Positions 26,843-36,532 of a DNA stretch of 64,000 bases are shown here, in pieces. Every line of letters starts with the position of its first letter. Within the stretch, counting starts at the first letter, position 1. The stretch covers positions 1 through 64,000 of the forward strand of contig CAJXUQ010000009.1 in the NCBI GenBank assembly GCA_913061145.1, written 5' to 3'. Under the pieces are notes generated by a model, which worked only from the letters and a program-made list of their open reading frames with translations, made no database searches and was not told where the DNA came from. Position numbers and translations under genes: made by a program. The stretch comes from an uncultured Haliea sp. GTDB lineage: Bacteria; Pseudomonadota; Gammaproteobacteria; Pseudomonadales; Halieaceae.

Positions 26843-29725
26843 ATGCACACCGAAACCACCCTCACCAGCACCACCGGCACCCAGACCGGTGCCGAGACCA
26901 CCCCGGTTCCCGCCAGTATCGCTGCCACCGCCCCCGGCCAGCTGCGCGTCATCAAGCGCAACGGCATGGTGGTGTCGTTCGAGGAGAGCAAGATATCCGT
27001 CGCCATCACCAAGGCCTTCCTTGCCGTTGAGGGTGGCACTGCGGCGGCGTCCAGCCGCATCCATGAAACCGTGGCGAAGCTGACTGACCAGGTGGCGGCC
27101 ACGTTCCGCCGCCGTATGCCCTCCGGCGGCACCGTGCACATCGAGGACATTCAGGATCAGGTGGAACTGGCGCTGATGCGAGCCGGAGAGCACAAGATCG
27201 CGCGCGACTACGTCATTTACCGCGAAGAGCAGGCGCGCAAGCGGGCCGCGCGCAAGGCACTGTCGCCGGCGGCCCAGGAAGCCGCCGGGAATATCACCGT
27301 AATCCAGGCCGACGGCAGCCGTGCTCCGCTGGATCTGGAGCGTCTGCACACGGTGGTCACCGAGGCCTGCAGCAACCTGACCGACGTCAGCAGCACACAG
27401 ATCATTGATGAGGCGCTGCGCAATCTGTACGACGGCGTCACCGCTGCGGAACTGGCCACGTCCCTGGTGATTACTGCCCGCACCATGATCGAGAAGGAGC
27501 CCAACTACACGTATGTCGCCGCGCGCCTGCTCTGCGACAACCTGCGCGCCGAAGCCCTCAATTTCCTCGGCGTTGCACAGTCTGCGACCCAGGGCGACAT
27601 GAACCAGCTCTACGCCCGGGCACTACCCGCCTACATTCAACGCGGCGTGGAACTGGAACTGCTGGACCCGAAGCTCGCCCAGTTCGATCTGGAGCGCCTC
27701 GGTCAGGCCCTGTTGCCGGAGCGCGACCTGCAGTTTACCTATCTCGGTCTGCAAACCCTCTACGACCGCTACTTTATCCACAGCAACGATGTGCGTATCG
27801 AATTGCCCCAGGTGTTCTTCATGCGCGTTGCCATGGGACTCGCCGTTGCCGAGGCCGACCGGGAGGCACGGGCCATCGAGTTCTACCAGCTGCTCTCGTC
27901 CTTCGACTACATGAGCTCCACCCCGACCCTGTTCAATGCGGGCACATTGCGGCCGCAGCTGTCCTCCTGCTACCTGACCACGGTGCCCGACGACCTGCAC
28001 GGCATCTTTGGCGCCATCCAGGACAATGCCATGCTGTCCAAATTCGCCGGCGGTCTCGGCAACGACTGGACACCGGTGCGTGCACTCGGCTCCTATATCA
28101 AGGGCACCAACGGCAAAAGCCAGGGCGTGGTGCCGTTCCTGAAAGTGGTGAACGATACGGCGGTGGCCGTCAACCAGGGTGGCAAGCGCAAGGGCGCAGT
28201 GTGCGCCTACCTGGAAACCTGGCACCTGGACATCGAGGAGTTCGTCGAGCTGCGCAAGAACACCGGCGACGACCGCCGCCGCACCCACGACATGAATTCC
28301 GCCAACTGGATCCCCGACCTGTTCATGAAGCGGGTCTTCGACGATGGCGAGTGGACCCTGTTCTCGCCCAACGATGTGCCAGACCTGCACGACCTGTATG
28401 GCCGTGCCTTCGAAGAGCGCTACACGTGGTACGAGGAGCAGGCACGCGCCGGCAAACTGAAACTGCACAAGACCCTGCGCGCGCAGAACCTGTGGCGCAA
28501 GATGCTGGCCATGCTGTTTGAAACCGGCCACCCCTGGATGACCTTCAAGGACCCCTGCAACCTGCGCTCACCGCAGCAACACGTGGGTGTTGTGCACTCC
28601 TCCAACCTGTGCACGGAAATCACACTGAACACCAGCAAGGACGAGATTGCCGTGTGCAACCTCGGCTCCATCAACCTGCCACAGCACCTCGGCGAAAACG
28701 GCCTCGACCTCGACAAGCTGCGCAGGACGGTGCGCACTGCCGTTCGCATGCTGGATAACGTGATCGACATCAACTACTACTCGGTGCCGCAGGCGGAACG
28801 CTCCAATCTACGCCACCGCCCGGTGGGCCTGGGACTGATGGGCTTCCAGGACGCGCTCTACCGCCAGCATATCGCCTATGGTTCCGAGCAGGCCGTCGCC
28901 TTTGCCGACCGGTCCATGGAAGCCATCAGCTACTACGCCATCGAGGCCTCCAGTGAGCTGGCGGCCGAGCGCGGGGCCTACTCCAGCTACGAGGGCTCGC
29001 TCTGGAGCCAGGGCATTTTCCCCATTGACTCCCTGGATATCCTCATTGAACAGCGCGGCGCCGATTACATACAGGTCGACCGCAGCACATCCCTCGACTG
29101 GGACAGCCTGCGTGCAGCGGTGAAGGAGCGCGGCATGCGCAACTCCAACGTGATGGCCATCGCACCCACCGCGACCATCGCCAACATCACCGGCGTATCG
29201 CAATCCATTGAGCCCACGTACCAGAACCTGTACGTCAAATCCAACCTGTCCGGCGAGTTCACCGTGGTCAATCCCTACCTGGTGAACGACCTGAAGGCGC
29301 GCGGACTCTGGGATGGCGTCATGGTGAATGACCTCAAGTACTACGACGGCAGCGTGCAGGCTATTGATCGCGTACCAGCGGACCTGAAGGCCATTTACGC
29401 CACCGCGTTCGAGGTGGAGCCTCGCTGGCTGGTGGATGCCGCCAGCCGTCGCCAGAAATGGATCGACCAGGCCCAGTCGCTGAACCTGTACATCAACAAC
29501 GCCAGTGGCAAGAAGCTCGACGTCACTTACCGCATGGCGTGGTACAGCGGGCTGAAGACCACCTACTACCTGCGTTCGCTGGCGGCCACGGGGACCGAGA
29601 AGTCCACCATCAGCACCGGCAACCTGAACAAGGTGTCGTCCGGCAGCCAGACCGTGCAGGCGGCACCCGCCGCGGTGCCCACGGCGTGCTCCCTGGACGA
29701 CCCGGACTGTGAAGCCTGCCAGTAG
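26843..29725 (+). CDS. nrdA: Class Ia ribonucleoside-diphosphate reductase, alpha subunit
   Basis: A 960-residue large subunit that reduces ribonucleotides to dNDPs by thiyl-radical chemistry. Two ATP-cone domains are visible at about 33-128 and 150-232, as in Pseudomonas aeruginosa NrdA; the cones sense ATP/dATP and set activity. Catalytic parts include [13 protein letters not shown], the NLCTEITLN radical-site loop and a Cys-rich C-terminal tail ([12 protein letters not shown]) that re-reduces the active site. ATG 26843 with CGGAG upstream; a longer frame back to 26669 crosses the promoter. nrdB follows after 53 bases. Confidence 0.96.
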   Translation: MHTETTLTSTTGTQTGAETTPVPASIAATAPGQLRVIKRNGMVVSFEESKISVAITKAFLAVEGGTAAASSRIHETVAKLTDQVAATFRRRMPSGGTVHIEDIQDQVELALMRAGEHKIARDYVIYREEQARKRAARKALSPAAQEAAGNITVIQADGSRAPLDLERLHTVVTEACSNLTDVSSTQIIDEALRNLYDGVTAAELATSLVITARTMIEKEPNYTYVAARLLCDNLRAEALNFLGVAQSATQGDMNQLYARALPAYIQRGVELELLDPKLAQFDLERLGQALLPERDLQFTYLGLQTLYDRYFIHSNDVRIELPQVFFMRVAMGLAVAEADREARAIEFYQLLSSFDYMSSTPTLFNAGTLRPQLSSCYLTTVPDDLHGIFGAIQDNAMLSKFAGGLGNDWTPVRALGSYIKGTNGKSQGVVPFLKVVNDTAVAVNQGGKRKGAVCAYLETWHLDIEEFVELRKNTGDDRRRTHDMNSANWIPDLFMKRVFDDGEWTLFSPNDVPDLHDLYGRAFEERYTWYEEQARAGKLKLHKTLRAQNLWRKMLAMLFETGHPWMTFKDPCNLRSPQQHVGVVHSSNLCTEITLNTSKDEIAVCNLGSINLPQHLGENGLDLDKLRRTVRTAVRMLDNVIDINYYSVPQAERSNLRHRPVGLGLMGFQDALYRQHIAYGSEQAVAFADRSMEAISYYAIEASSELAAERGAYSSYEGSLWSQGIFPIDSLDILIEQRGADYIQVDRSTSLDWDSLRAAVKERGMRNSNVMAIAPTATIANITGVSQSIEPTYQNLYVKSNLSGEFTVVNPYLVNDLKARGLWDGVMVNDLKYYDGSVQAIDRVPADLKAIYATAFEVEPRWLVDAASRRQKWIDQAQSLNLYINNASGKKLDVTYRMAWYSGLKTTYYLRSLAATGTEKSTISTGNLNKVSSGSQTVQAAPAAVPTACSLDDPDCEACQ

Positions 29726-29778
29726 GCCGGGCCCACAGATATCCTGAAACAACAGAGACGGCAAAAGGACAACAGTAC

Positions 29779-31017
29779 ATGCTGAGTTGGGACGACTACC
29801 ACCAGGACGAGACGCAAACAGCACCGGCACCGGCCAAGGCACCACCACCGCCGCCGGCGCTGGAGGCCACGCCCGTCGCCGCTGTGGAGGACACGGCTCC
29901 TGTCGTGGCACCGACGGCCGCGGCCAACGTGGCCGCCGCCGCGCGCGCCGTGGAGGCGCTGGATGTCGCACCCGGGCTGGAAGAGCTTGAGATGGGTGCA
30001 GCGCGGGTGTCAGTCGACGAGAAGGCCATGATCAACTGCCGAGCGGACCTCAACCAGCTGGTGCCCTTCAAATACGACTGGGCCTGGCAGAAGTACATCG
30101 ACGGCTGCGCCAACCACTGGATGCCACAAGAGATCAACATGACGGCGGACGTGTCCACCTGGAAGAGCGCCGACGGCCTGTCCGAGGACGAGCGGCGCAT
30201 CGTCAAACGCAGCCTCGGCTACTTCTCCACGGCCGATTCACTGGTCGCCAACAACCTGGTGCTGGGCATCTACCGCCTGATCACCAACCCCGAGTGCCGT
30301 CAGTACCTGCTGCGCCAGGCCTTCGAGGAAGCGATCCATACCCACGCCTACCAGTACTGCATCGAGTCACTGGGCATGGACGAGGGCGAGGTGTTCAACA
30401 TGTACCGCGAGGTTCCCTCCGTGGCCAAGAAAGCCACCTGGAGCCTCAGTCACACACATCACCTGTCGGACCCCAGTTTCAAGACCGGCACCGTGGAGAA
30501 CGACCAGACCCTGCTACGCAACCTGATCGGGTTCTACGCCGTCACTGAAGGCATCTTCTTCTACTGCGGCTTCACCCAGATCCTGTCGATGGGCCGGCGC
30601 AACAAGATGACCGGCGTGGCGGAGCAGTTCCAGTACATCCTGCGAGACGAGTCCATGCACCTGAACTTCGGCATTGACGTGATCAACCAGATCAAGCTCG
30701 AGAACCCGCACCTGTGGACTGAAGCTTTCCAGCAGGAAGTGATCCAGATGATTCTGGAAGGCACACAGCTGGAAATCGAATACGCGCGGGACACCATGCC
30801 GCGCGGCGTGCTGGGCATGAACGCAGCCATGATGGAAGAGTACCTGCACTTTATCGCCAACCGCCGCCTCTCGCAGCTTGGTCTGCCAGAGCAATTCCCC
30901 GGGGTACAGAATCCCTTCCCGTGGATGAGCGAGATCATGGACCTGCGCAAAGAGAAGAACTTCTTTGAAACCCGCGTGATCGAGTACCAGACCGGCGGCG
31001 CGCTGAACTGGGATTGA
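29779..31017 (+). CDS. nrdB: Class Ia ribonucleoside-diphosphate reductase, beta subunit
   Basis: A 412-residue diiron-tyrosyl radical subunit. The radical Tyr aligns with Tyr191 in [10 protein letters not shown], spaced from the iron ligands Glu184 and His187 as in E. coli NrdB, and [10 protein letters not shown] supplies further ligands. The N-terminus is [11 protein letters not shown] followed by a disordered Ala/Pro-rich linker of about 65 residues, similar in length to pseudomonad NrdB. The C-terminus ([10 protein letters not shown]) is the peptide that docks on NrdA. Confidence 0.97.
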   Translation: MLSWDDYHQDETQTAPAPAKAPPPPPALEATPVAAVEDTAPVVAPTAAANVAAAARAVEALDVAPGLEELEMGAARVSVDEKAMINCRADLNQLVPFKYDWAWQKYIDGCANHWMPQEINMTADVSTWKSADGLSEDERRIVKRSLGYFSTADSLVANNLVLGIYRLITNPECRQYLLRQAFEEAIHTHAYQYCIESLGMDEGEVFNMYREVPSVAKKATWSLSHTHHLSDPSFKTGTVENDQTLLRNLIGFYAVTEGIFFYCGFTQILSMGRRNKMTGVAEQFQYILRDESMHLNFGIDVINQIKLENPHLWTEAFQQEVIQMILEGTQLEIEYARDTMPRGVLGMNAAMMEEYLHFIANRRLSQLGLPEQFPGVQNPFPWMSEIMDLRKEKNFFETRVIEYQTGGALNWD

Positions 31018-31023
31018 TCACCC

Positions 31024-31053
31024 CGGGGGCGGCCCGCCTGCGAGTCGCCCCCG
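31024..31053 (+). other. GC hairpin between nrdB and the small downstream ORF
   Basis: CGGGGGCG (31024-31031) pairs with CGCCCCCG (31046-31053) around a 14-base loop. No T-run follows, so it may be a processing or mRNA-stabilising hairpin that separates the levels of nrdB and the next gene. Confidence 0.4.
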
Positions 31054-31069
31054 TACCCGAGGACTGCCA

Positions 31070-31255
31070 ATGGACCAGCAAGACGAAGCAGAGCGCAACA
31101 GCGAAAAAGTCCTCATGGCACTGGATCAGATCAGCCAGACCATTGATGTGATGAGCAGTGTCGTGACCCGGCTGCGCAAATACGTACAACAGCAGTCAAC
31201 GGCCAAGCAGGGCGAGCTGCAGGCCGAAATGCGCCCGGATCGGGTGCTGCACTGA
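31070..31255 (+). CDS. Small conserved-looking protein downstream of nrdB
   Basis: A 61-residue charged protein, predicted mostly alpha-helical (MALDQISQTIDVMSSVVTRL could form one amphipathic helix), with no signal peptide or membrane segment. GAGG lies nine bases before the ATG. I do not recognise a family. Its place behind nrdB in the same direction suggests cotranscription, but the hairpin between them may decouple expression. It could be a small helical regulator; no function is assigned. Confidence 0.6.
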   Translation: MDQQDEAERNSEKVLMALDQISQTIDVMSSVVTRLRKYVQQQSTAKQGELQAEMRPDRVLH

Positions 31256-31263
31256 CGTGATGC

Positions 31264-31291
31264 GGCGTCGGGCAGCCTCCCGCCAGACGCC
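31264..31291. terminator. Possible hairpin terminator between convergent genes
   Basis: GGCGTC (31264-31269) pairs with GACGCC (31286-31291), with an inner GGG/CCC pairing. No clear T-run on either strand, so it is weak as an intrinsic terminator. Confidence 0.3.
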
Positions 31292-32107
31292 CTAACGCAT
31301 GCCGCGCCGGCGCAGGATCTCCAGTTGCTCGTCATCGTGACGGAAACAGGGCACGCAGTCCGGAGGCCCCTCCAGGGTGACGATATCGGCCACTTCACCC
31401 AGCACCACCTCGGTAATCAGCGGCAGGTCCAGGCTGCAGGCCTGCTCCAGGTCAATCCACTGCAACGCTGACAGCTCGTCAGAGGCGCGTGAAAAATCGT
31501 CCGGGTCCCCTACAACGGCGCTGGCATCAACCAGAAAAAAACGGGCATCAAACCGCCGGGGCGCGCCCGGCGGGGTAATCGCCCGAAACACGTAGCGGAA
31601 GTTTCCGGCACAGGGCAGATGCGCCCTGGCACTGAAGTCGGCCCAGTCCGGGGGCACTGTGCCCTGCCAGTCACCCGGTGCACCCAGCAACAGGCCGGAT
31701 TCCTCCCACACTTCCCGCACGGCAGCAGCCTGCAGGGCGTGCACCCGCTCCGGCGGTGCAGCCTCGGCCAACCGGCGTGCGCACACCGGCCCCACCCGGC
31801 CCGCCATGGGCACACGGGCATCGGCGGGGTCCACGGCGCCACCCGGGAACACGAATTTGCTTGGCATGAAAACGGCGCGGGAGCCTCGCTTGCCCATCAA
31901 AACCCGCGGCTGTGACAGGCGATCACGCACCAGAATCACGGTGGCCGCATCGCGTATGGGCACCTGTGTCTTGCCCGCTGCAGGCTGCCCTTCTGGCACT
32001 CTCGTCAATTCACTGGTCTCCTGTAAGCCTCGCCCCTCGAGTATAAACGCTTGCTCACGCCGGGTCTGCCGCGGCGGACCCTGAAGTCGCCCCGCAGAGG
32101 GAAGCAC
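31292..32107 (-). CDS. Nudix hydrolase with an interrupted Nudix box (NUDT19-like)
   Basis: Up to 271 residues. The Nudix box begins KFVFPGGAVDPAD and ends AAVREVWEESGLLLG, but about 25 extra residues separate the two halves, an arrangement known from NUDT19-type enzymes that hydrolyse CoA or acyl-CoA. The metal-binding REVWEESG core is intact, so it should be active. Possible role: acyl-CoA or nucleotide-sugar pyrophosphate turnover. The start is uncertain: GTG 32107 has AGGAG five bases upstream, while TTG 32008 has AGGAG nine bases upstream and gives a more usual family N-terminus before VPIRDAATVILVRD. Confidence 0.85.
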   Translation of the reverse strand: MLPSAGRLQGPPRQTRREQAFILEGRGLQETSELTRVPEGQPAAGKTQVPIRDAATVILVRDRLSQPRVLMGKRGSRAVFMPSKFVFPGGAVDPADARVPMAGRVGPVCARRLAEAAPPERVHALQAAAVREVWEESGLLLGAPGDWQGTVPPDWADFSARAHLPCAGNFRYVFRAITPPGAPRRFDARFFLVDASAVVGDPDDFSRASDELSALQWIDLEQACSLDLPLITEVVLGEVADIVTLEGPPDCVPCFRHDDEQLEILRRRGMR

Positions 32108-32177
32108 ACACTCTCCTTACCCGGGCGGCGGTTTTTGCCTATACTCAGAGCGGAATTCATCCCGCTAAGGATACGAC

Positions 32178-32552
32178 ATGCTGACTTCACGATTGCTTGT
32201 ACTGTTGCAGATTACCGCGTTTCTGGTGGCAAGCACGGTGGGAACGGCGCAGGCCGCCATCATCGGTACGGCAGAACACCTGGCCGACCAGAGCCGGAGC
32301 GAGCAGCTGGCGCAGATCAGCGCCACGCTGGCCAGCGACACCGTTCAACAGCATATGCTGGAGATGGGCGTGAGCCCCGCAGACACCCTTGCGCGCATCA
32401 ACGCCCTGTCCGATGCCGAATTGCAGCAGCTGGCGCAGCAGCTGGACGCGCTGCCCGCCGGCAGCGGTGCGCTGGGCGTGCTCGGCGCCCTCTTCCTGGT
32501 GCTGCTGGTATTGGAACTGATCGGGGTCACCAACGTCTTCAGCAAGCTTTGA
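32178..32552 (+). CDS. PA2779-family membrane protein
   Basis: A 124-residue protein with an N-terminal signal or membrane helix (about 5-26), a helical periplasmic part containing the repeated-looking ARINALSDAELQQLAQQLD, and a C-terminal membrane helix (about 97-118). It matches the PA2779 family as I remember it; function unknown. It is always found with a PA2778-type cysteine peptidase, and here its stop codon overlaps that gene's TTG start, so both are made together. Possibly a partner or substrate of the peptidase. Confidence 0.8.
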   Translation: MLTSRLLVLLQITAFLVASTVGTAQAAIIGTAEHLADQSRSEQLAQISATLASDTVQQHMLEMGVSPADTLARINALSDAELQQLAQQLDALPAGSGALGVLGALFLVLLVLELIGVTNVFSKL

Positions 32553-33526
32553 TTCGCGGTGCGGCGCTCGCGCTGGCCACCCTGCTCAGCGCCTGCGCCA
32601 CGATCACCACCCGACCGCCAGACGAGGCTGCGAGCGAACTCACCACGGTGCCGTTCTTTCCCCAGGAAACGTATCAGTGCGGTCCGGCTGCACTGGCCAC
32701 CCTGTTGGTGCACAGCGGTGTGGCCATCACCCCGGAAGCCCTGGTCCCGCAGGTCTATCTGCCCGGCCGCGAGGGCAGCCTGCAAGTGGAACTGCTGGCC
32801 GCTACGCGCCGTTCCGGGCGTATCCCCTTCATCCTGCGGGGAGGGGCCGAGGCTCTGTTCGAGGAGCTCGAGGCCGGCAACCCGGTACTGGTGCTACAGA
32901 ATCTGGGGCGGGCATGGCTGCCACGCTGGCACTACGCCGTGGTCGTCGGCTACCAGCCCGACACCCAACGTGTTTTGCTGCGCTCGGGAACCGAACAGCG
33001 CCGGCTGGAGCGCTGGAGCCGGTTCATCGCCAGTTGGGCCCATGCCGACTACTGGGGTCTGGTCATTCCCCGTCCCGGGGAGATTCCGGCCAGCGGCCCC
33101 GCCGACGACCTGGCAGGTGAACTTGCCGGGCAGGAGGCGCTGCTCGAGCCGGCGCTGGTCGCGGCCACCTGGGACGCGGCACTGGCACGCTGGCCCGACA
33201 ATCTGAACCTGCTGTTCGCGGCAGCCAATGCCCGCCGCGCGAACGCAGACACCGAAGGCGCTGCGCAGCTCTACCACACACTGCTGATGCAAGCGCCACA
33301 GCATATGCCGGCGCGCAACAATTTTGCCGACCTCCTGGTGCAGGCGGGCTGCCCGGTCAGCGCAGAAAGGCTGATCGCCCCGGCACAGCAGGCAACCCCG
33401 GCGCTCTCTCCCGCCGTTGCGGAGGCCGTAAGGCAAACCGCGGCGGACATCGCGCGCCAGCGCGCGCAGGTCAGCAACGACCCGGGCCATTGCCGGGCGC
33501 TCACACAGGATCCAACGCTGCCATGA
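32549..33526 (+). CDS. PA2778-family cysteine peptidase lipoprotein with TPR-like tail
   Basis: A 325-residue protein. The lipobox LLSAC at about 12-16 predicts an outer- or inner-membrane lipoprotein. A C39-like papain-fold domain follows, with Cys in TYQCGPAALATLL and His in WHYAVVVGY, the two catalytic residues of bacteriocin-processing peptidases. The C-terminal 130 residues are helical and TPR-like. The start is TTG 32549, overlapping the stop of the PA2779 gene (TTGA); this gives the signal sequence directly, whereas an upstream start would not. It overlaps the dehalogenase gene start by 4 bases. The substrate is unknown. Confidence 0.82.
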   Translation: MIRGAALALATLLSACATITTRPPDEAASELTTVPFFPQETYQCGPAALATLLVHSGVAITPEALVPQVYLPGREGSLQVELLAATRRSGRIPFILRGGAEALFEELEAGNPVLVLQNLGRAWLPRWHYAVVVGYQPDTQRVLLRSGTEQRRLERWSRFIASWAHADYWGLVIPRPGEIPASGPADDLAGELAGQEALLEPALVAATWDAALARWPDNLNLLFAAANARRANADTEGAAQLYHTLLMQAPQHMPARNNFADLLVQAGCPVSAERLIAPAQQATPALSPAVAEAVRQTAADIARQRAQVSNDPGHCRALTQDPTLP

Positions 33527-34470
33527 CTGACGTTCTACGCACGCCCGATCACCGTTTCGACCATCTCCCCGGCTTTCCCTGGGCACCGAATTACCAGCTG
33601 GTGTCTGATCAGCACCACGGGCAACTGCGCATGCACTACCTGGATGTGGGCCCGCGCGACGGACGCATCGTGCTCCTGCTGCATGGGGAGCCCAGCTGGT
33701 GCTTTCTCTACCGGCACATGATCCACGCACTCAGCAGCCGTGGGCTGCGCTGTATTGCCCCGGACCTGATTGGCTTTGGGCGCTCCGACAAACCGACGGC
33801 ACGCAGTGCCTACAGCTATGCCGGCCACGTCGCACAGGTTGGTGAGCTGTTGTGTGCGCTGGATATCACCGGCGCGGTATTGGTCTGCCAGGACTGGGGA
33901 GGCCCTATCGGGCTGTCCCTGCTGGCGCGAATGCCAGAGCGTTTCTGCGCGGTGGTGGCCGCGAACACCCTGCTACCCGGCTGTGAGCCACCCCCCAACG
34001 GGGTCGCACCCTGGCCGGGCGAGATCGTGGAGCAATGGGTTGCAGCCACCCGGGACGCCGATGACCTCGATGTGTCCGGGGTGATAGCCGCCGTCTCCTG
34101 TACCCCACTCAGCCCGGACGTGCTGGCGGCCTATGATGCGCCGTTTCCGGACCCGCGCTACAAAGCCGGTGCACTGGTGTTCCCCAGCCTGATACCCACT
34201 CACGCCGATATGGCCGGCGCGCCTGAAAATCGCCAGACCTGGGCCTTCCTGAGCCAATGGCAGCAGCCCTTCATCACCGCATTCAGCGACAGCGACCCGG
34301 CGACCGCCGCCTGGGCCCCGGTGTTCCAGCGGCGGGTTCCCGGCGCCCGTGGCGTCGAGCACCCGGTGATAGCCGGCGCCGGGCACTTTCTGCAGGAGGA
34401 ACAGGGCGAGGCCCTGGCCGCCGTTGTGGCGCAGACCGTCGACAGTCTGCCTTCCGTGCAGCCAGGCTGA
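33523..34470 (+). CDS. Haloalkane dehalogenase, subfamily HLD-I
   Basis: A 315-residue alpha/beta hydrolase that cleaves carbon-halogen bonds of haloalkanes to alcohol and halide. The oxyanion motif HGEPSW is at 54-59, nucleophile Asp124 with halide-binding Trp125 in CQDWGG, and His288 in AGAGHFLQEE; a catalytic acid is likely Asp256 or Asp258. Numbering almost equals that of Xanthobacter DhlA (Asp124, Trp125, His289). A second halide Trp may be Trp172. No signal peptide. It is translationally coupled to the PA2778 gene, with which no functional link is evident. Confidence 0.9.
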   Translation: MTDVLRTPDHRFDHLPGFPWAPNYQLVSDQHHGQLRMHYLDVGPRDGRIVLLLHGEPSWCFLYRHMIHALSSRGLRCIAPDLIGFGRSDKPTARSAYSYAGHVAQVGELLCALDITGAVLVCQDWGGPIGLSLLARMPERFCAVVAANTLLPGCEPPPNGVAPWPGEIVEQWVAATRDADDLDVSGVIAAVSCTPLSPDVLAAYDAPFPDPRYKAGALVFPSLIPTHADMAGAPENRQTWAFLSQWQQPFITAFSDSDPATAAWAPVFQRRVPGARGVEHPVIAGAGHFLQEEQGEALAAVVAQTVDSLPSVQPG

Positions 34471-34486
34471 TCCGCCACCCGTCGCG

Positions 34487-36346
34487 ATGAGTGTCGACCA
34501 GGGCCTGATACTGCTGATACTGCTGACCTCGGTGGGCATGTTCCTCTGGGGCCGGTGGCGCCATGACATGGTCGCCCTGGGCAGCCTGCTGGCCTGTGTG
34601 CTCGCCGGCCTGGTGACGCCAGACGCGGCATTCAGCGGCTTCGGTCACCCCGCTGTCATCACCGTGGCCTGCGTGCTGGTGCTTAGCCGCGGTCTGCAGG
34701 CCACGGGAGCCGTGGACGTGATCGCCCGACGCGCACTGCCCGCCAGTGCCGGGCCCCTGGTCAGCCTGGCGGCACTGGTCGGGCTGGGTGCGCTGCTCTC
34801 GGGCTTCATGAACAACGTGGGCGCCATGGCGCTGCTGATGCCCGTCGCCCTGCAGATGGCCCGCCGCCACAACCTGCCGCCGGGACAGACACTGATGCCG
34901 CTGGCGTTCGGCACCATACTCGGTGGCATGACCACCATGATTGGCACACCACCCAACCTGATCGTCTCCGGTTTTCGTGCCGAGGCCGGCGGCAATGCCT
35001 TTGCCATGTTCGACTTCACACCCGTGGGGTTGGCGGTCGCGCTCTGCGGCGTGGCGTTTATCGTGCTGCTGGGCTGGCGTCTGGTACCGGCGCGCAAGCA
35101 GCAGGCCGCGGGCGATTTCGACACCGGGGCCTACCTCACCGAGGCACGTGTCCCAGAAAGCAGCAAAGCCGTAGGCATGAGCCTGCGACAGGTGGAAGCG
35201 GCGCTCGACGATGCCGGCGCCCAGGTGGTCGGCCTGGTTCGCAATGAGGTGCGCCTGCACACCCCCTACGGCGGCCGGCAGATCCGCGGGAATGACATTC
35301 TGGTACTGGAAACCAACGCCGATACCCTGGGAGAGGTGCTGGCGCGGTTGGACCTGAAGCTTGAGGAATCGGTGAAACCGGCAGCCACAGAGTCCACAAC
35401 CGGTGACAGCGGCGGGCCGGAAGCCGCCGCACCCAACAGCGAAGCGCAGGAGGAGGTCGAGCACGAGGGCGAGCAAGGGGACAGGCGGGAGGACATTGTA
35501 CTGACGGAGCTCGCCGTCATGCCGGCCGCCGCAGCCGTCGGGCGCTCTGCCAGAGACATCCAGCTGCGCACGCGTTACGGCCTCAACCTGCTGGCCGTAT
35601 CCCGCGAAGGCCACCGCTCCCGCAGTCGGTTGCGCGCCCTGCCCCTGCGACCGGGTGACCTGCTGCTGATCCAGGGTCCGCTGAACGCCACCTCGGAATT
35701 CGCCAGTGACTTCGGCTGCGTGCCGCTGGCCAAGCGTGACCTGCGCATCCCCAGCCCGCGCAGGGCGGTCATGGCAGCGGTCATCATGACGCTCGCCGTG
35801 GGCGGCGCAGCCTTCGGGCTGCTGCCCGCGGCCATCTCATTCGCCCTCGGCGTACTCGCCTCCATGGCGCTGCGCACGGTGCCACCGCGCTCGGTCTACA
35901 GTGCCATCGACTGGCCGGTTATTGTGCTGCTGGCGGCCCTGATACCGGTTGCGGGCGCCATGGCCTCAACCGGCACCGCAGACCTGATCGCGCGCTTCCT
36001 GCTTACGTCGGTGGCCCAGGGCAACGCCATACTGGTGCTGGGCATCATACTGGTGACCACCATGTTCCTCTCCGACCTGATGAACAATGCGGCCACCGCC
36101 GCCGTGATGTGTCCGATTGCGCTGGGCACCGCGGCTGCCCTGGAGGTAAACCCCGACAGCTTCCTGATGGCTGTCGCCATCGGCGCCTCCTGCGCCTTTC
36201 TCACGCCCATTGGCCACCAGAACAACACCCTGATTCTGGGTCCGGGCGGCTTTCACTTCGGCGACTACTGGCGCCTGGGGCTACCGCTGGAAGCCCTGGT
36301 GGTCGCCGTCAGCCTGCCGCTGCTGCTCATCGTCTGGCCGTTGTAG
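34487..36346 (+). CDS. SLC13/DASS-type transporter with two TrkA-C domains
   Basis: A 619-residue inner-membrane protein with two membrane halves separated by a cytoplasmic insert at about 200-420. The insert holds two TrkA-C-like (RCK_C) domains (around VVGLVRNEVRLHTPYGG and LNLLAVSREGHRSRSR) linked by an acidic, low-complexity stretch. Each half has an SNT/GTPPN-like motif, for example MIGTPPNLIVSG in the first. Members carry divalent anions such as sulfate, dicarboxylates or citrate with sodium. The TrkA-C domains suggest ligand gating. The substrate is not determined. Confidence 0.87.
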   Translation: MSVDQGLILLILLTSVGMFLWGRWRHDMVALGSLLACVLAGLVTPDAAFSGFGHPAVITVACVLVLSRGLQATGAVDVIARRALPASAGPLVSLAALVGLGALLSGFMNNVGAMALLMPVALQMARRHNLPPGQTLMPLAFGTILGGMTTMIGTPPNLIVSGFRAEAGGNAFAMFDFTPVGLAVALCGVAFIVLLGWRLVPARKQQAAGDFDTGAYLTEARVPESSKAVGMSLRQVEAALDDAGAQVVGLVRNEVRLHTPYGGRQIRGNDILVLETNADTLGEVLARLDLKLEESVKPAATESTTGDSGGPEAAAPNSEAQEEVEHEGEQGDRREDIVLTELAVMPAAAAVGRSARDIQLRTRYGLNLLAVSREGHRSRSRLRALPLRPGDLLLIQGPLNATSEFASDFGCVPLAKRDLRIPSPRRAVMAAVIMTLAVGGAAFGLLPAAISFALGVLASMALRTVPPRSVYSAIDWPVIVLLAALIPVAGAMASTGTADLIARFLLTSVAQGNAILVLGIILVTTMFLSDLMNNAATAAVMCPIALGTAAALEVNPDSFLMAVAIGASCAFLTPIGHQNNTLILGPGGFHFGDYWRLGLPLEALVVAVSLPLLLIVWPL

Positions 36347-36428
36347 CGCCGCGGGATGCCCGGCAAGCGGCCCCTGCTGGGGCGCGAGAGGCGATGGCTT
36401 TTCAGTGTTATCAGCGTTAACATTGCGG

Positions 36429-36457
36429 TTCACGCCTGCGGCTTTCACCGCTACAAT
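36429..36457 (+). promoter_or_regulatory. Putative promoter of fadBA
   Basis: TTCACG (36429-36434) and TACAAT (36452-36457) with a 17-base spacer, 76 bases before the fadB ATG. Just upstream, TGTTA (36406-36410) and TAACA (36418-36422) form an inverted repeat with 7-base centre that could be a fatty-acid regulator site. Confidence 0.4.
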
Positions 36458-36532
36458 GGCGCCTCGCATCGACTCTGGCCCGGCGCCGGAAAGGCCGCAG
36501 CCAGCCCCGTTCATCCCACACAGGACAGCGAC

